Source: Glaesserella parasuis
GTDB lineage: Bacteria > Pseudomonadota > Gammaproteobacteria > Enterobacterales > Pasteurellaceae
Reading direction: 5' to 3'
Assembly (NCBI RefSeq): GCF_002015085.1
Contig: NZ_MUXW01000001.1
Span: forward strand, 36,708 to 100,707
DNA length: 64,000 nt
Shown: piece after piece, positions 41,998 to 52,096 of the stretch
Position numbering within the stretch: position 1 is the stretch's first letter
How the letters are laid out: every line of letters begins with the position of its first letter
Notes under the pieces: model-generated
Databases searched by the model: none
Told to the model about the DNA's origin: nothing
What the model saw: the letters and a program-made list of their open reading frames with translations, nothing else
Made by a program: the position numbers and the translations under genes

Positions 41998-43731
41998 CTA
42001 AAGTTCTGTGCCTAAGCCAATGTAGAATTGTAGCCCTTTTTTATTATCTGGCGATCGTACTGGCATTGCTAGGTCAAATTTAACTGCCCCGATAGGCGAA
42101 GCCCAACGTACACCAATTCCTGCCCCTGAATGTAGGGCTTTGCCACTGAATTTTTTATCGGATAAGCCCGTATCGTAAAAGGTCGCTGCCCACCAATCTG
42201 GGTACACTTGGTACTGATACTCAACAGAACCTGTTGCTAAATGCGATCCCCCTATTAGTTTACCTTGGTTATTTTTAGGGGAAATCTTTTTGTAACCAAA
42301 ACCTCTTACGCTCATATCCCCCCCTGCAAAATAACGTAAGGAAGGTGGAATACGTTCAAATTCCGCTGATTTTAAATAGCCTATCTCTGCTCTTGCAACG
42401 ATACGATGATTATCAAAATAGGTTCTTACCCACGCCGTTGAGGCTTTAAAACTGTAGAAGCTCACTTCTGAAATGAAGGCTTTATCCCCAAAATTGATCG
42501 TAACCTTCTGGCTATCCCCCCATAAAGGAAAGCGTCTGCCATCAGAACGCGTGCGATTTAGAGAGGCTGTTGGATAGAGCAAGAAGGTCTTAAATTTATC
42601 ACTACCCTGCTCAAAAGCATCATAACGGGTTTTAACCCCGAAGGAAAACGCCCAGCCTGTTTCGTGGTTCCAGAAACGCTGAAAAGCAGAATATGCCCCT
42701 GTAAATTGGGTATCGTTTTGATTTTCTCGATCAAGCCCACCTGACACCTGATAGTAGTAATGAAGTGGCTGTGCTTTTACAGGCATTTTGTAACCAAACT
42801 CCACTCTCTGTTTAGGCTTAGATAAATAGCTATTTAGCTCTAAACTATGTCCACGCCCGTTTATCCAAGGTTTTTTCCAGTTAAATTGCAAACGAGGACC
42901 GACATCTGTGGCATAGCCAATACCTACTTCAATATCATTTTTCTTTTTAGGTATTAATAATATGTCTAAATCCACCTCTTTTGAGGGCTGCTTTACACTT
43001 GGTTCAACTAAAACAGATGAAAACCAGCTACTTGAAGAAAAATCGTTCGATAGTATCGATAAATCGTTCAAATAATAATAGTCACCAGACTTAATACGCA
43101 ATATATTCGTGAGATATTCCTCTCGAATTTGATTGCCTTTAAACCCTATTTTGCCATAGCGGTAACGTTTCCCACTATCATAGCCCAATCGCCAATCGGC
43201 AAGATATTCCTTCGGATGGACTTCTAAACGGTGATACAACCACTGCCCATCAAAATAGCCGTTTGTTTGAGAGAGTTTTTCTATACTGCTTTTAAAGTTG
43301 TCGTAGGTTTCGTGATTAAGCACGGTTCCCATTGGCGGAACCTCTTTGGCTAATAACCGTTTAAAATCATCGTCTTGCTCGGCTTGTCCGGTGATCTTGA
43401 TTTCCCGTTCATCTAATTTAACTGGCTGATCCAATTGTACATATAGCGTTAAGAGATCTTTGTTAGAAGAAGTACGAGGGGTTAGTTCAAAGCGATATTG
43501 AGTATTGTAATATCCCTTTGCTCGTAAGGCTTTATCGACAGTTTCTTGTACAAGCTGTTGGTAACGTTCTGAGCTGTCCGCATCATCGTTGCTTAACTGC
43601 GAGAGGTAAATACGCACATTTTGATAGAGATCTTTATCTTTGATCCCATCAACTTCAAGTAACACTGTTTGCTCTGCATTCGCTATACCAATTAAAACTA
43701 ATAACGAACAAAAAGATAATCTTGTTTTCAT
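41998..43731 (-). CDS. tamA: Translocation and assembly module outer-membrane protein TamA
   Basis: Omp85-family outer-membrane barrel that partners TamB. The 577-residue precursor has a signal peptide (MKTRLSFCSLLVLIGIANA), three POTRA domains and a 16-stranded barrel. The lid motif RYFAGGDMSVRGFGYKKISP, holding the conserved R-G-F of loop 6, and the C-terminal LQFYIGLGTEL are characteristic. Length matches E. coli TamA. It begins 29 bp after the deacetylase-like gene on the same strand. Confidence 0.95.
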   Translation of the reverse strand: MKTRLSFCSLLVLIGIANAEQTVLLEVDGIKDKDLYQNVRIYLSQLSNDDADSSERYQQLVQETVDKALRAKGYYNTQYRFELTPRTSSNKDLLTLYVQLDQPVKLDEREIKITGQAEQDDDFKRLLAKEVPPMGTVLNHETYDNFKSSIEKLSQTNGYFDGQWLYHRLEVHPKEYLADWRLGYDSGKRYRYGKIGFKGNQIREEYLTNILRIKSGDYYYLNDLSILSNDFSSSSWFSSVLVEPSVKQPSKEVDLDILLIPKKKNDIEVGIGYATDVGPRLQFNWKKPWINGRGHSLELNSYLSKPKQRVEFGYKMPVKAQPLHYYYQVSGGLDRENQNDTQFTGAYSAFQRFWNHETGWAFSFGVKTRYDAFEQGSDKFKTFLLYPTASLNRTRSDGRRFPLWGDSQKVTINFGDKAFISEVSFYSFKASTAWVRTYFDNHRIVARAEIGYLKSAEFERIPPSLRYFAGGDMSVRGFGYKKISPKNNQGKLIGGSHLATGSVEYQYQVYPDWWAATFYDTGLSDKKFSGKALHSGAGIGVRWASPIGAVKFDLAMPVRSPDNKKGLQFYIGLGTEL

Positions 43732-43760
43732 CGTGTTATTCTACTTAAATTAACATAAAC

Positions 43761-44606
43761 CTATTCCTGAGGTATCCCTCTTAATAACGGTACTGCCCGA
43801 TAAGGTGCTTTAGAGGTTAAAGCAGGTTCAATCTCAAACAACATAATAAATGGTTTAACCGGTTCGACATTTTCCGTTTTCCATAAACTACTCAAACTCG
43901 CCAGCTGAATATCCGCAGGTAAATTTGCAATCCCCAGTTCAAGCACGGCGATACTGTGCTTACGAGGATGTCCAATCATAATCGCAATACCGTGTTTGCG
44001 AGCATATTGAACGGCGTGTTGAAATTGCCGTTGTACATCAGCAAACACATCACTATTATCTAAAAAAATGTGGCGTTCTAATGCATTTAACCCATAAGCT
44101 TTTGCTGTTTGATAAGCCACACTATCCCCTGCGGTTTTACTGTCTAAAAACCCCAACCCTTGCTGTGATAAGGCTTTCATCAAGTGTTGCATTGTCGTTT
44201 TATCCGCAGTCGCTTTACTACCCATATGATTATTCAAGGCAATGGCGTAAGGCACTTGCTGTTGAGCCTGATGAATTAACTCACTCACCTCGCTTTCCCC
44301 CATTCCCACTAATAATGCCCCAGCTTCAATAGGCTGTTTCACTTTGGGTTGCATAGGTAAATGGATTAAGATCTCTCGTCCTTGTTCTTTCGCTTTATTT
44401 GCTCGGACTGTGGCATAAGGTGCAGAAGGAATAATGGCAACATTGACCTCTTTGGGTAAGGCATAAATGGCATTATCTTCTTTTATTCGATAGCCAATAT
44501 CATCAATAACGATCACCAATTTATTCGCATAAGCAAGCGGTGCAAAAAGCCCGAAAATTTGCAAAAGCAACAAAATAATAGACCGCTTGTTTATCCATTT
44601 GTTCAT
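43761..44606 (-). CDS. Divergent polysaccharide deacetylase family protein (YibQ-like)
   Basis: A 281-residue exported protein of the DUF610/YibQ group, related to polysaccharide deacetylases. The signal peptide ends near FAPLAYANK. Core motifs are VIVIDDIGYR with paired Asp, PSAPYATVRANKAKEQGREILIHLPMQP (the catalytic-fold strand pieces), ALNNHMGSKAT and IMIGHPRKHSIAVL. Enzyme activity in this branch is not proven. It begins one base after the envC stop (TAAAATG), the standard envC-yibQ pairing, so a role in cell-wall splitting is plausible. Confidence 0.86.
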   Translation of the reverse strand: MNKWINKRSIILLLLQIFGLFAPLAYANKLVIVIDDIGYRIKEDNAIYALPKEVNVAIIPSAPYATVRANKAKEQGREILIHLPMQPKVKQPIEAGALLVGMGESEVSELIHQAQQQVPYAIALNNHMGSKATADKTTMQHLMKALSQQGLGFLDSKTAGDSVAYQTAKAYGLNALERHIFLDNSDVFADVQRQFQHAVQYARKHGIAIMIGHPRKHSIAVLELGIANLPADIQLASLSSLWKTENVEPVKPFIMLFEIEPALTSKAPYRAVPLLRGIPQE

Positions 44607-44607
44607 T

Positions 44608-45798
44608 TTACTGTACCCATTTCAAAGGATTGACCGCCACACCTTTACGGCGAATTTCAAAATAGAGAGCTGAACGACTTTGACCGCCAGAGTTTCCAAC
44701 GCTTGCAATCACCTGCCCTGCTTGAACTCGCTCACCTTTACGCACATTGACTGATTGATTATAGCCATACAACGACATATCGCCTTTACCGTGTTCAATC
44801 ACGACCACTTCCCCATAACCTTGCAACCAAGTTGCTAAAATCACTCGTCCACCAGCTATTGCTCTTACAGGTGTGCCTGCACTTGCTTGAATTACCACAC
44901 CATTCCATTTAATTTCACCCATCTGTGTTGAGCCAAAGCGATTGATGATTTTCCCAGAAACAGGCATACGATATTTCCCAGATAAGCCATTACCTGCCCG
45001 AACTTGCTGTTTTTCAGATTCCGTTGCGCTACGACGTTCTTCCGTATTCTTTTTCTGTTCAAGTTTCGCAATATCTTGTTTTTCTTGCTGTTCAGACTCA
45101 TTGCTTGCTTGTACCAACTGATTTCGCAACGCCTCTTCATTCGCTTTCAGATTTTCTAAATGACCTTGATCTTGAGCTAAACTTTTATCAATAGAACGCA
45201 ATGTACTTTCACGTTCATTTTTGACTTTCTGAAGATCTTTTTCTTGCTTCTTCTGTTTATTAAGTTGCGTCTGTTGCCCTTTTTGTTGCTCTTTTAACTC
45301 ATCTCGGCGAGCTTTAAGATCCGCTTGTGTGCGACGTAACTCATAGATCGCATCAATCCTCACTTGATTGATATGCTCATAATAAGCCCCCATTCGATCT
45401 GCATTTTTGGCTTCTTCGGATAACAATCTCTCTAAGACTGAAGGGTGAATACCCGAACGATAGGCAGAATCCAATTGTTCCTTAAGCTTCTCTTTTTGTA
45501 CCGCTTCCTGCTTTTCTAACCGCTTGATCTCTTGTTCTGTGCGTTTAATCGATGCCCTTGTTTCAGACAAAGTCATTTCTGTTTGTTTTAAACTATTAAG
45601 GACTTTCCCCATTTCAATTTCTTGATTTTTTAATGTAGATTGCAAACTATCACGTTTTTTCTTTTGCTCATCAATTTTGTTTTTTAATGCCTGACTTTTC
45701 TGCTGAATTTTAGACAAATCACCAGCCATCGTTTCTGTAAACAGCGTTGGAACAGCATACACTAAAACAATCAGAGCAAAATATTTAATTAATTTCAA
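44608..45798 (-). CDS. envC: Murein hydrolase activator EnvC
   Basis: Periplasmic activator of the amidases AmiA/AmiB at the division site, recruited by FtsEX. The 396 residues comprise a signal segment, long coiled coils (about 28-245, rich in Lys, Glu and Gln) and a C-terminal LytM/M23 domain. The domain is catalytically dead: the usual HxxxD is replaced around KWNGVVIQAS and the HxH by LYFEI, as in EnvC proteins. It is the first gene of envC-yibQ-tamA-tamB. Confidence 0.94.
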   Translation of the reverse strand: MKLIKYFALIVLVYAVPTLFTETMAGDLSKIQQKSQALKNKIDEQKKKRDSLQSTLKNQEIEMGKVLNSLKQTEMTLSETRASIKRTEQEIKRLEKQEAVQKEKLKEQLDSAYRSGIHPSVLERLLSEEAKNADRMGAYYEHINQVRIDAIYELRRTQADLKARRDELKEQQKGQQTQLNKQKKQEKDLQKVKNERESTLRSIDKSLAQDQGHLENLKANEEALRNQLVQASNESEQQEKQDIAKLEQKKNTEERRSATESEKQQVRAGNGLSGKYRMPVSGKIINRFGSTQMGEIKWNGVVIQASAGTPVRAIAGGRVILATWLQGYGEVVVIEHGKGDMSLYGYNQSVNVRKGERVQAGQVIASVGNSGGQSRSALYFEIRRKGVAVNPLKWVQ

Positions 45799-45870
45799 AA
45801 GAGATCCTTAATTCAGATTAATATAATGACTAGTGGTATATCTCAACCGCAGATATACCACTTATTCTCA

Positions 45871-47572
45871 CTACAATTTTCCTTCCATCTGTGATTTCAC
45901 TCGAGCAACTTCCTCATCTCTCAACACACGGCGTAAAATCTTGCCAATGTTACTTTTCGGTAGCTCATCACGGAATTCAATTTCACGAGGAATTTTATAG
46001 CCTGTTAAATGCTGGCGACAGTGATTACGTAATTCCTCACGGGTCAGACTTTCATCTTTTTTAGTCACAAAGACCTTAATACTTTCACCCGATACTTCAC
46101 TTGGAATACCAACCACAACCACTTCATTCACTTTCGGATGTAATGCCACAACATCTTCGATCTCATTAGGATACACATTAAAACCAGATACAATAATCAT
46201 ATCTTTTTTACGATCAACAATGCGTAAATTGAGGTCTTGTCCCAGCTCAACAATATCACCTGTTGCCATCCAGCCATCTTTTAGCACTTCTGCGGTATCT
46301 TCAGGGCATTGCCAATAACCTTGCATTACTTGAGGGCCTTTTACCCATAACTCGCCACGCTCACCTATCGGTAAATCATTACCAGCATCATCAACAATAC
46401 GAATGTCGGTATTTGGTACTGGCACACCAATAGATCCCGAATACTCCGTAGAATCGTTACGTGTTGCCGCAATCAATGGGGAACATTCGGTCATGCCATA
46501 ACCTTCAATAATGTGGCACCCCGTTGTCTTATGCCAACGATCCGCCACCGCACGCTGAATTGCTGCACCACCGCCTACAGAGAGCTTCAAGTTAGAAAAA
46601 TCAACTTCTTTCAGTTGAGGATTATTCAGTAACGCATTAAACAAAGTATTTACCCCTGTAATCGCCATCACAGGATACTTCTTCAACTCTTTCACAAAAG
46701 CTGGAATATCACGAGGGTTAGTAATTAACAACCCCGTTACACCTAGTTCGATAAATAATAAACAATTCACTGTCAAAGCAAAAAACGTGATAGAGCGGCA
46801 GAGCAATTACCCCAATTCGCTCTTGGCTTCGTTGGATTAAAGGATAGGCTACCCATTTTGCTTGAAGAATATTGGCAATCACATTGCTATGACTTAGCAT
46901 TGCCCCTTTAGCCACTCCTGTTGTTCCGCCTGTATATTGAAGAAACGCCAGATCATTTTTATAGAGCGTTGGTCTTACATATTGACGCTGTTTCCCGATA
47001 CTTAATGCCTCACGGAAACTGACCGCATGTGGCAATTTATATTTAGGCACCAATTTTTTCACATACTTCACAACAAAGTTGACCAGCGTACGCTTACCAA
47101 AAGAGAGCTGATCGCCCATACGGGTCAAAATAACGTGCTTCACCTGCGTATTGAACACCACTTTTTCTAAGGTTGCCGCAAAGTTTGACACGACGACAAT
47201 CGCCTTAGCTCCACTATCATTCAATTGATGCTCTAATTCACGCGGTGTATAAAGCGGATTGACATTCACCACCACTAACCCTGCACGCAACGCACCAAAC
47301 AACGCAATCGGATATTGCAACAAATTCGGCATCATCAACGCAATGCGTTCACCTTTCTCAAGGCGTAATTCATTTTGCAAATATGCAGCAAAAGCACGGC
47401 TACGCTCTTCCAATTTACGAAATGTAAGTACCTGGCCCATATTAATATAAGCAGGAATATCAGGGTGGCGTTGTACCGCCTTTTCAAACATCTCCACCAA
47501 CGACTCGTAAGGCTCCACATCTAAGGTACGTTCAGCCTCTGCTGGATAATTATCAAACCAAATTTTTTCCAT
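45871..47572 (-). pseudogene. fadD: Long-chain-fatty-acid-CoA ligase, broken by a +1 frameshift
   Basis: FadD activates long-chain fatty acids to acyl-CoA at the inner membrane. The N-terminal half runs from ATG 47572 (AAAGGAGATGTA ribosome-binding site; MEKIWFDNYPAEAERTL) through the AMP-binding YTGGTTGVAKGAML to ALPLYHVF, then shifts frame at a run of six T on the minus strand (46780-46785). Removing one T restores ALPLYHVFALTVNCLLFIEL and the rest: GYGMTECSPL, DRKKDMIIVSGFNVYPNEIE and KSNIGKILRRVL. All motifs on both sides are intact, so the break is recent, phase-variable or a sequencing error. As it stands the protein would end about 15 codons past the shift. A longer frame upstream of 47572 is not the start. 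Confidence 0.88.
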
Positions 47573-47582
47573 TACATCTCCT

Positions 47583-48011
47583 TTAAACTTTACCCAAAAA
47601 TACAGGAATAAACTGAGCCTGAGATTTTTGAGCAATAGCTCTTTTAATCATAAAAAAAGTCACTGCCGTAGTACACAACACCCCAGCAGCCACCCATAAT
47701 TCATTGTGAAGCCATTGCGATAAAACCAATGTTGATAACACAATCACAAATAATGGCACCGCATATAACCAAAAAACACCTTCTAACAAACTTCTCTCGG
47801 CTAACCCAATTTTCACTTTATCACCGACTTGCAAAGGCATTGCAATCACTAAATCAAATTGCGGTGCAAATTTTTCCCCCGCCAATGCAGAAAGGGCTTT
47901 TGAACCGCAATGGCTTTGAGCTACACAACCGCCACAACTAGATTTTGCTTGGCATTGCACTCTAGCAATTCCATTTTGATACTGAATAACAGTGGCTTGT
48001 TCAATCATCAT
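47583..48011 (-). CDS. rseC: SoxR-reducing/sigma-E regulatory protein RseC
   Basis: Inner-membrane protein of the RseC/MucC family, linked to positive control of sigma E and, with the Rsx complex, to reduction of SoxR. The 142 residues show an N-terminal Cys cluster (CQAKSSCGGCVAQSHCG, typical of the family) and two membrane helices between about 72 and 125. Its start overlaps the end of rseB by 4 bp (ATGA), so the pair is coupled. fadD follows 10 bp downstream. Confidence 0.88.
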   Translation of the reverse strand: MMIEQATVIQYQNGIARVQCQAKSSCGGCVAQSHCGSKALSALAGEKFAPQFDLVIAMPLQVGDKVKIGLAERSLLEGVFWLYAVPLFVIVLSTLVLSQWLHNELWVAAGVLCTTAVTFFMIKRAIAQKSQAQFIPVFLGKV

Positions 48012-48973
48012 TGTTTTTCACCCTGCGAGCTAAATTCAATCTCTTGCACAATATGGCGTGCCGATGCTAATGGAATTTCACCCACAATAATCACATCTTT
48101 ATCCCCGATTGTCTGGCTATAAACACTGGTTTTTCCCTCACGCCAAAACTGATCTTGAAATGAAATCCCCTTATTTTGTAAGAGATATACCGTAAAAGAG
48201 AACAGACCATCACTGTATAATCGACTTTCAATCTGCTCATCTTGAGCCAGTATCTCAGACAAATTTTGTTGCCCCGAAGCCACCTGCTTAAATCCACGAG
48301 GTACCCATTTTAGTTGCCATTCTAAAGGTTTTAGTTCCGAATGTATTTTAGTTTGCAACAGCGTTGGAAGAATTAATGTACGAATCGGTTCCACAATGTA
48401 CAATAATTGATCACCTACCACAGATTGAATTGTCCTAAATTGCTCTAACACATTATTATCTCTATCCAACAAGTGACTCTGCAACAGCAGATAATTTTCC
48501 TCATCAATCCACAACATATATTGATAACGGAAATCATCTCTTGGCACAATTCGAATAACCCTCGCAATACGATCTGCCACACGCATTTTCCCATTATCTA
48601 AAAATGCATAGCCATCAAGCTGAGAAAAATCACTATAAACGACCGTCGGGAAATCATCTAAAATATGGGGTGTTTTCAAACTAAACGGCTGATAATCACC
48701 AAAATAACCCACCACATTTTCCCTTAAAATCATCTCCTCTCTTATCGCATCAAGATGAAGTAATTGAGCATACTCATGCCCATTATAATAAGCATGCCGA
48801 TAACGTAACGAAGTTACATCATCACCTTTTTGAAAAAGATAAAGCTGCTCATAGTTTAAAGTTTGATGAGCTTTATTCATCGCAGTCAAATAGTCTAATG
48901 GCGTAGATAACGGCTGTGCTATCCCCATTATAGAGATAAACAAGCTAATTAATAAGGCAATATATTTTTTCAT
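48008..48973 (-). CDS. rseB: Sigma-E regulatory protein RseB
   Basis: Periplasmic lipid- and LPS-sensing protein that binds the anti-sigma factor RseA and shields it from DegS. MucB/RseB family: signal peptide MKKYIALLISLFISIMGIAQ, then the two-domain body with LSTPLDYLTAMNKAHQTLNYE and FDGYAFL-like LDGYAFLDNGKMRVADRIARV. I choose ATG 48973 because the signal peptide begins there; eight upstream codons (from 48997) lack a ribosome-binding site. rpoE and rseA, which normally precede it, are absent here. Confidence 0.9.
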   Translation of the reverse strand: MKKYIALLISLFISIMGIAQPLSTPLDYLTAMNKAHQTLNYEQLYLFQKGDDVTSLRYRHAYYNGHEYAQLLHLDAIREEMILRENVVGYFGDYQPFSLKTPHILDDFPTVVYSDFSQLDGYAFLDNGKMRVADRIARVIRIVPRDDFRYQYMLWIDEENYLLLQSHLLDRDNNVLEQFRTIQSVVGDQLLYIVEPIRTLILPTLLQTKIHSELKPLEWQLKWVPRGFKQVASGQQNLSEILAQDEQIESRLYSDGLFSFTVYLLQNKGISFQDQFWREGKTSVYSQTIGDKDVIIVGEIPLASARHIVQEIEFSSQGEKQ

Positions 48974-48997
48974 AAAACACCTACACCATTTAAACAA

Positions 48998-49214
48998 GCG
49001 GTAATATTCTGCGGCTTTTTAGCATTACATTTGCGGAAAAGTGCGAAATATATTACCAAATATAATACTAAAATTGTAATAGTATGATTATTACTATGAA
49101 CCCCATGTCCCAACATTCTCAACGCCCATATTAATGAAGATTAAAACAGCATAGATTCTTGACACATCATATCCCTGCATCTTGCAAGCAGAGTTTTACG
49201 GCACAGAGCTGATA
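48998..49214. other. Intergenic stretch upstream of rseB without a gene
   Basis: AT-rich spacer of about 215 bases. It contains an uptake word (ACAAGCGGT at 48993-49001) and a 12-codon frame at 49098 that I do not regard as a gene. No rpoE or rseA remnant was recognised and no clear sigma-E promoter was seen. Confidence 0.5.
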
Positions 49215-49215
49215 A

Positions 49216-49246
49216 AAAATCCTCTTTTACACCAAAAGAGGATTTT
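49216..49246 (-). terminator. glmU terminator hairpin
   Basis: AAAATCCTCTTTT and AAAAGAGGATTTT form a 12-13-bp stem around a short loop 15 bases past glmU; a T run follows on the minus strand. Confidence 0.85.
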
Positions 49247-49260
49247 CCTAGTACAATGAA

Positions 49261-50622
49261 TTATTTCTTCGTCGGACGTTGCCAACCTTGAATATGGCGT
49301 TGTGGTACACGGGTAATAACCAGTTCATCAGCCGCCACATCTTTGGTGATGGTTGAACCAGCCCCAATGGTTGCACCGCTTGCGACAGTCACAGGGGCAA
49401 CTAACTGAGTATCAGATCCGACAAACACATTATCACCAATGATAGTTTTAAATTTATTAGCTCCATCATAGTTACAAGTAATAGTGCCAGCGCCAATATT
49501 CACATTTGCACCAATTTCACTGTCGCCAATATAGGTTAAATGCCCCACTTTTGAACCTTCACCAATGGTAGATTTTTTGATTTCCACAAAGTTACCAACG
49601 TGAGCTTTTGCTGCCAGCTCTGTACCTGGACGCAAACGTGCGAATGGGCCAACATCAGCACTTTCGCCGATCACACTATCTTCTAAGACAGAATAAGGCT
49701 TAATCTCAACATTATCACCTAGCACCACATTTTTCAGCACACTGCCAGCCCCAATTTTAACGTTATTGCCTAACTGGATAGCACCTTCTAAAATCACATT
49801 CACATCAATAACCACATCTTTACCGTGCGTTACCGTACCTCGCAAATCAAAACGAGCAGGATCAATGATCGTCACGCCAGCCAATAACAATTTTTCCGCT
49901 TGTGCTTTTTGGTAATAACGCTCTAGTGCAGCAAGTTGCAAGCGGTTATTTGCCCCTTCAACTTCCATTAAATTTTTTGCCTGAACAGCTTCAACTTTAT
50001 AACCATCACGGTTTGCCATTGCAATCACATCAGTAATGTAATACTCGCCTTGAGCATTGTTATTATCTAATTGCGATAACCATTTTTTGAAACTAGCACC
50101 ACTTGCAACCATTACCCCTGTATTAATCTCTTGGATCTTTAATTGCTCAGGGTTAGCATCTTTTTGTTCCACAATCGCAACTACGGAACCATTTTCACGG
50201 ATGATACGACCGTAACCCGTTGGGTTATCCAATACCACTGTTAATAACGCTATCCCATTTTCAGGTTTAGCCGCAATCAATTTCTCTAAAGTTGTCGCAG
50301 TAATCAAAGGCGCATCGCCATAAAGCATTAAAATGTTTTCATCATTGGCAAAAAATGGAGCAGCCTGTTGCATTGCGTGTCCTGTGCCTAATTGCTCCGC
50401 TTGTAAAACCCAATTTACTGGCTCTGCAGATAAGCGTTGTTGTAATAAATCACCGCCGTGACCATAAATTAAGTGAATTTGTTTTGCCGACAGCTGTTTT
50501 GCTGTATCAATCACGTGTTTTACCATCGGTTTTCCTGCAATCGGGTGCAAAACTTTTGGTAAATCTGAATACATACGAGTGCCTTTACCCGCTGCTAAAA
50601 TCACAACGCTTAGTTGAGTCAT
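49261..50622 (-). CDS. glmU: Bifunctional GlcN-1-P acetyltransferase / GlcNAc-1-P uridyltransferase
   Basis: Makes UDP-N-acetylglucosamine for peptidoglycan and LPS. The N-terminal pyrophosphorylase domain shows LAAGKGTRMYSDLPKVLHPI and LYGDAPLI; the C-terminal left-handed beta-helix has the hexapeptide repeats and the acetyl-CoA site GVMVAS-later NIGAGTITCNYDGANK. Length 453 is close to E. coli (456). It follows thiI by 22 bp with an AAGGAG site, so the two form an operon. In H. influenzae the crystal structure of this enzyme is known. Confidence 0.97.
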   Translation of the reverse strand: MTQLSVVILAAGKGTRMYSDLPKVLHPIAGKPMVKHVIDTAKQLSAKQIHLIYGHGGDLLQQRLSAEPVNWVLQAEQLGTGHAMQQAAPFFANDENILMLYGDAPLITATTLEKLIAAKPENGIALLTVVLDNPTGYGRIIRENGSVVAIVEQKDANPEQLKIQEINTGVMVASGASFKKWLSQLDNNNAQGEYYITDVIAMANRDGYKVEAVQAKNLMEVEGANNRLQLAALERYYQKAQAEKLLLAGVTIIDPARFDLRGTVTHGKDVVIDVNVILEGAIQLGNNVKIGAGSVLKNVVLGDNVEIKPYSVLEDSVIGESADVGPFARLRPGTELAAKAHVGNFVEIKKSTIGEGSKVGHLTYIGDSEIGANVNIGAGTITCNYDGANKFKTIIGDNVFVGSDTQLVAPVTVASGATIGAGSTITKDVAADELVITRVPQRHIQGWQRPTKK

Positions 50623-50644
50623 ATTAACTCCTTAATTAAAATAA

Positions 50645-52096
50645 CTAGAGGATACTGAAAACTTTTACATTACTAAAACCATTCTCTTTCAAATAAAGAG
50701 CTTGCAATTTGCTCATCACACCACGCTGACAATAGAGCAGATAGATTTTCGATTGATCTAAGTTGCCGAAATGATTAGAGAGTTTATAGAACGGTAGCTC
50801 TTTGACTTCAACTCCTTCAAGGCTGAACGGTTTTTCATCCACTTCTTCAGGGCTACGAATATCCAAAATCACATCGTTTTCGCCTAATTCCGAAGTGGTT
50901 TCGACAGATACCACCTCTTTTTCCGTCTGTTGAGCAATTTCACGAATATCTAAATAATGGGCGTTTTGTACCGCTTGTTCGAGAACGTCAAAGTTGAAGT
51001 TGCCTTCTTCTTCGATAATTTTACTTTCAATCGCTTTTACTGTTGGATTTTTTGAAATCACGCCACAAAATTCCGGCATCGATTTGGCAATATCATCTGT
51101 GCCAATCTCTTTTGCCATTGCGATGATTTGCTCTTTATCGTGGGTAATCAGTGGCCGTAACACTAAAGTATCGGAAGCCTTGTCGATCAAACGTAAGTTG
51201 GTCAAGGTTTGGCTAGATACTTGCCCTAACGCCTCACCAGTCACAATCGCTTGAATATCAAAACGTTCGGCAATTTTGCTGGCAGCACGCACCATCATTC
51301 GTTTTAACACCACACCCATCTGTCCGTTATCGACTTTTTCTAAAATCTCGCCGACCACATTTTCAAAGTTGATTGCTACAAAGCGCACTTTATGGGACGA
51401 GCTGTAACGGCTCCAAATATGGTACGCCATCTGTTTCACACCGATTTCGTGTGCCGCACCGCCAAGATTGAAGAAGCAATAATGCACACGAGAACCACGG
51501 CGAATTAGCATATAACTTGATACGCCTGAGTCAAAACCGCCAGAAATCAGCGATAGCACATCTTCCTGCGTACCAATCGGATAACCGCCTAAACCTTCGT
51601 GACGAGCCTTGATGAGCAACATCTTATCCTGGTCAATATCAATACGCACCGTTACATCAGGATTAGTCAATTTCACACTTGCCGATTCGATATGCTGATT
51701 TAAGCCGCCGCCCACATAACGTTCCACATCAAGCGAGCGGAAATCGTGCTTACCTTTACGGCGAACACGCACGCAGAAGGTTTTACCCTCTAATTCCCCT
51801 TTTACTTTCGCAAGGGTATGCTCAAAAATGTCATGCATTGTGGTAAACGGCATTTCTTCTACTTCAAGAATATGATGAATACCAGGAGTGCGTTTGAGTA
51901 AACCCAGCACGAGTGGAGCTTCTTCAGCGACTTTTGCTCGCACTTCAATAAAATCCCAGTTGCGAATTACTGCCACATTTTCTGTTTCACGCAGTAACAC
52001 ATTACGGATATTGGAGGTTAAAATTTTGATAAAGCGTTTACGCACGGAATCGCTTTTAATCATAATTTCAGGGAAAAGTTTGATAATAAATTTCAT
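50645..52096 (-). CDS. thiI: tRNA 4-thiouridine synthase ThiI
   Basis: Transfers sulfur to U8 of tRNA and, in some species, to thiamine precursor ThiS. Domains in order: N-terminal ferredoxin-like and THUMP (residues about 1-165), the PP-loop ATPase with SGGFDSGVSSYML (184-196) and a C-terminal rhodanese domain (from about 405) whose active cysteine is in LLYCQRGVMS. The rhodanese extension is the long gammaproteobacterial form (482 in E. coli). It is the first gene of the thiI-glmU pair. Confidence 0.95.
   Translation of the reverse strand: MKFIIKLFPEIMIKSDSVRKRFIKILTSNIRNVLLRETENVAVIRNWDFIEVRAKVAEEAPLVLGLLKRTPGIHHILEVEEMPFTTMHDIFEHTLAKVKGELEGKTFCVRVRRKGKHDFRSLDVERYVGGGLNQHIESASVKLTNPDVTVRIDIDQDKMLLIKARHEGLGGYPIGTQEDVLSLISGGFDSGVSSYMLIRRGSRVHYCFFNLGGAAHEIGVKQMAYHIWSRYSSSHKVRFVAINFENVVGEILEKVDNGQMGVVLKRMMVRAASKIAERFDIQAIVTGEALGQVSSQTLTNLRLIDKASDTLVLRPLITHDKEQIIAMAKEIGTDDIAKSMPEFCGVISKNPTVKAIESKIIEEEGNFNFDVLEQAVQNAHYLDIREIAQQTEKEVVSVETTSELGENDVILDIRSPEEVDEKPFSLEGVEVKELPFYKLSNHFGNLDQSKIYLLYCQRGVMSKLQALYLKENGFSNVKVFSIL

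Noticed and set aside
46780..46785. Programmed ribosomal frameshift in fadD
   Set aside because: No stimulatory structure or internal Shine-Dalgarno was seen, and FadD is not known to need frameshifting; mutation or sequencing error is simpler.
45871..46806. Two separate acyl-CoA ligase genes
   Set aside because: The two frames are the halves of one FadD, joined by removing one base; neither is complete alone.
47573..47635. Upstream extension of fadD (MLKNLRLSLFLYFW)
   Set aside because: It reads through the ribosome-binding site AAAGGAGATGTA; the FadD N-terminus begins at 47572.
49098..49136. 12-codon frame upstream of rseB
   Set aside because: Too short, no ribosome-binding site, and no resemblance to rpoE or rseA.
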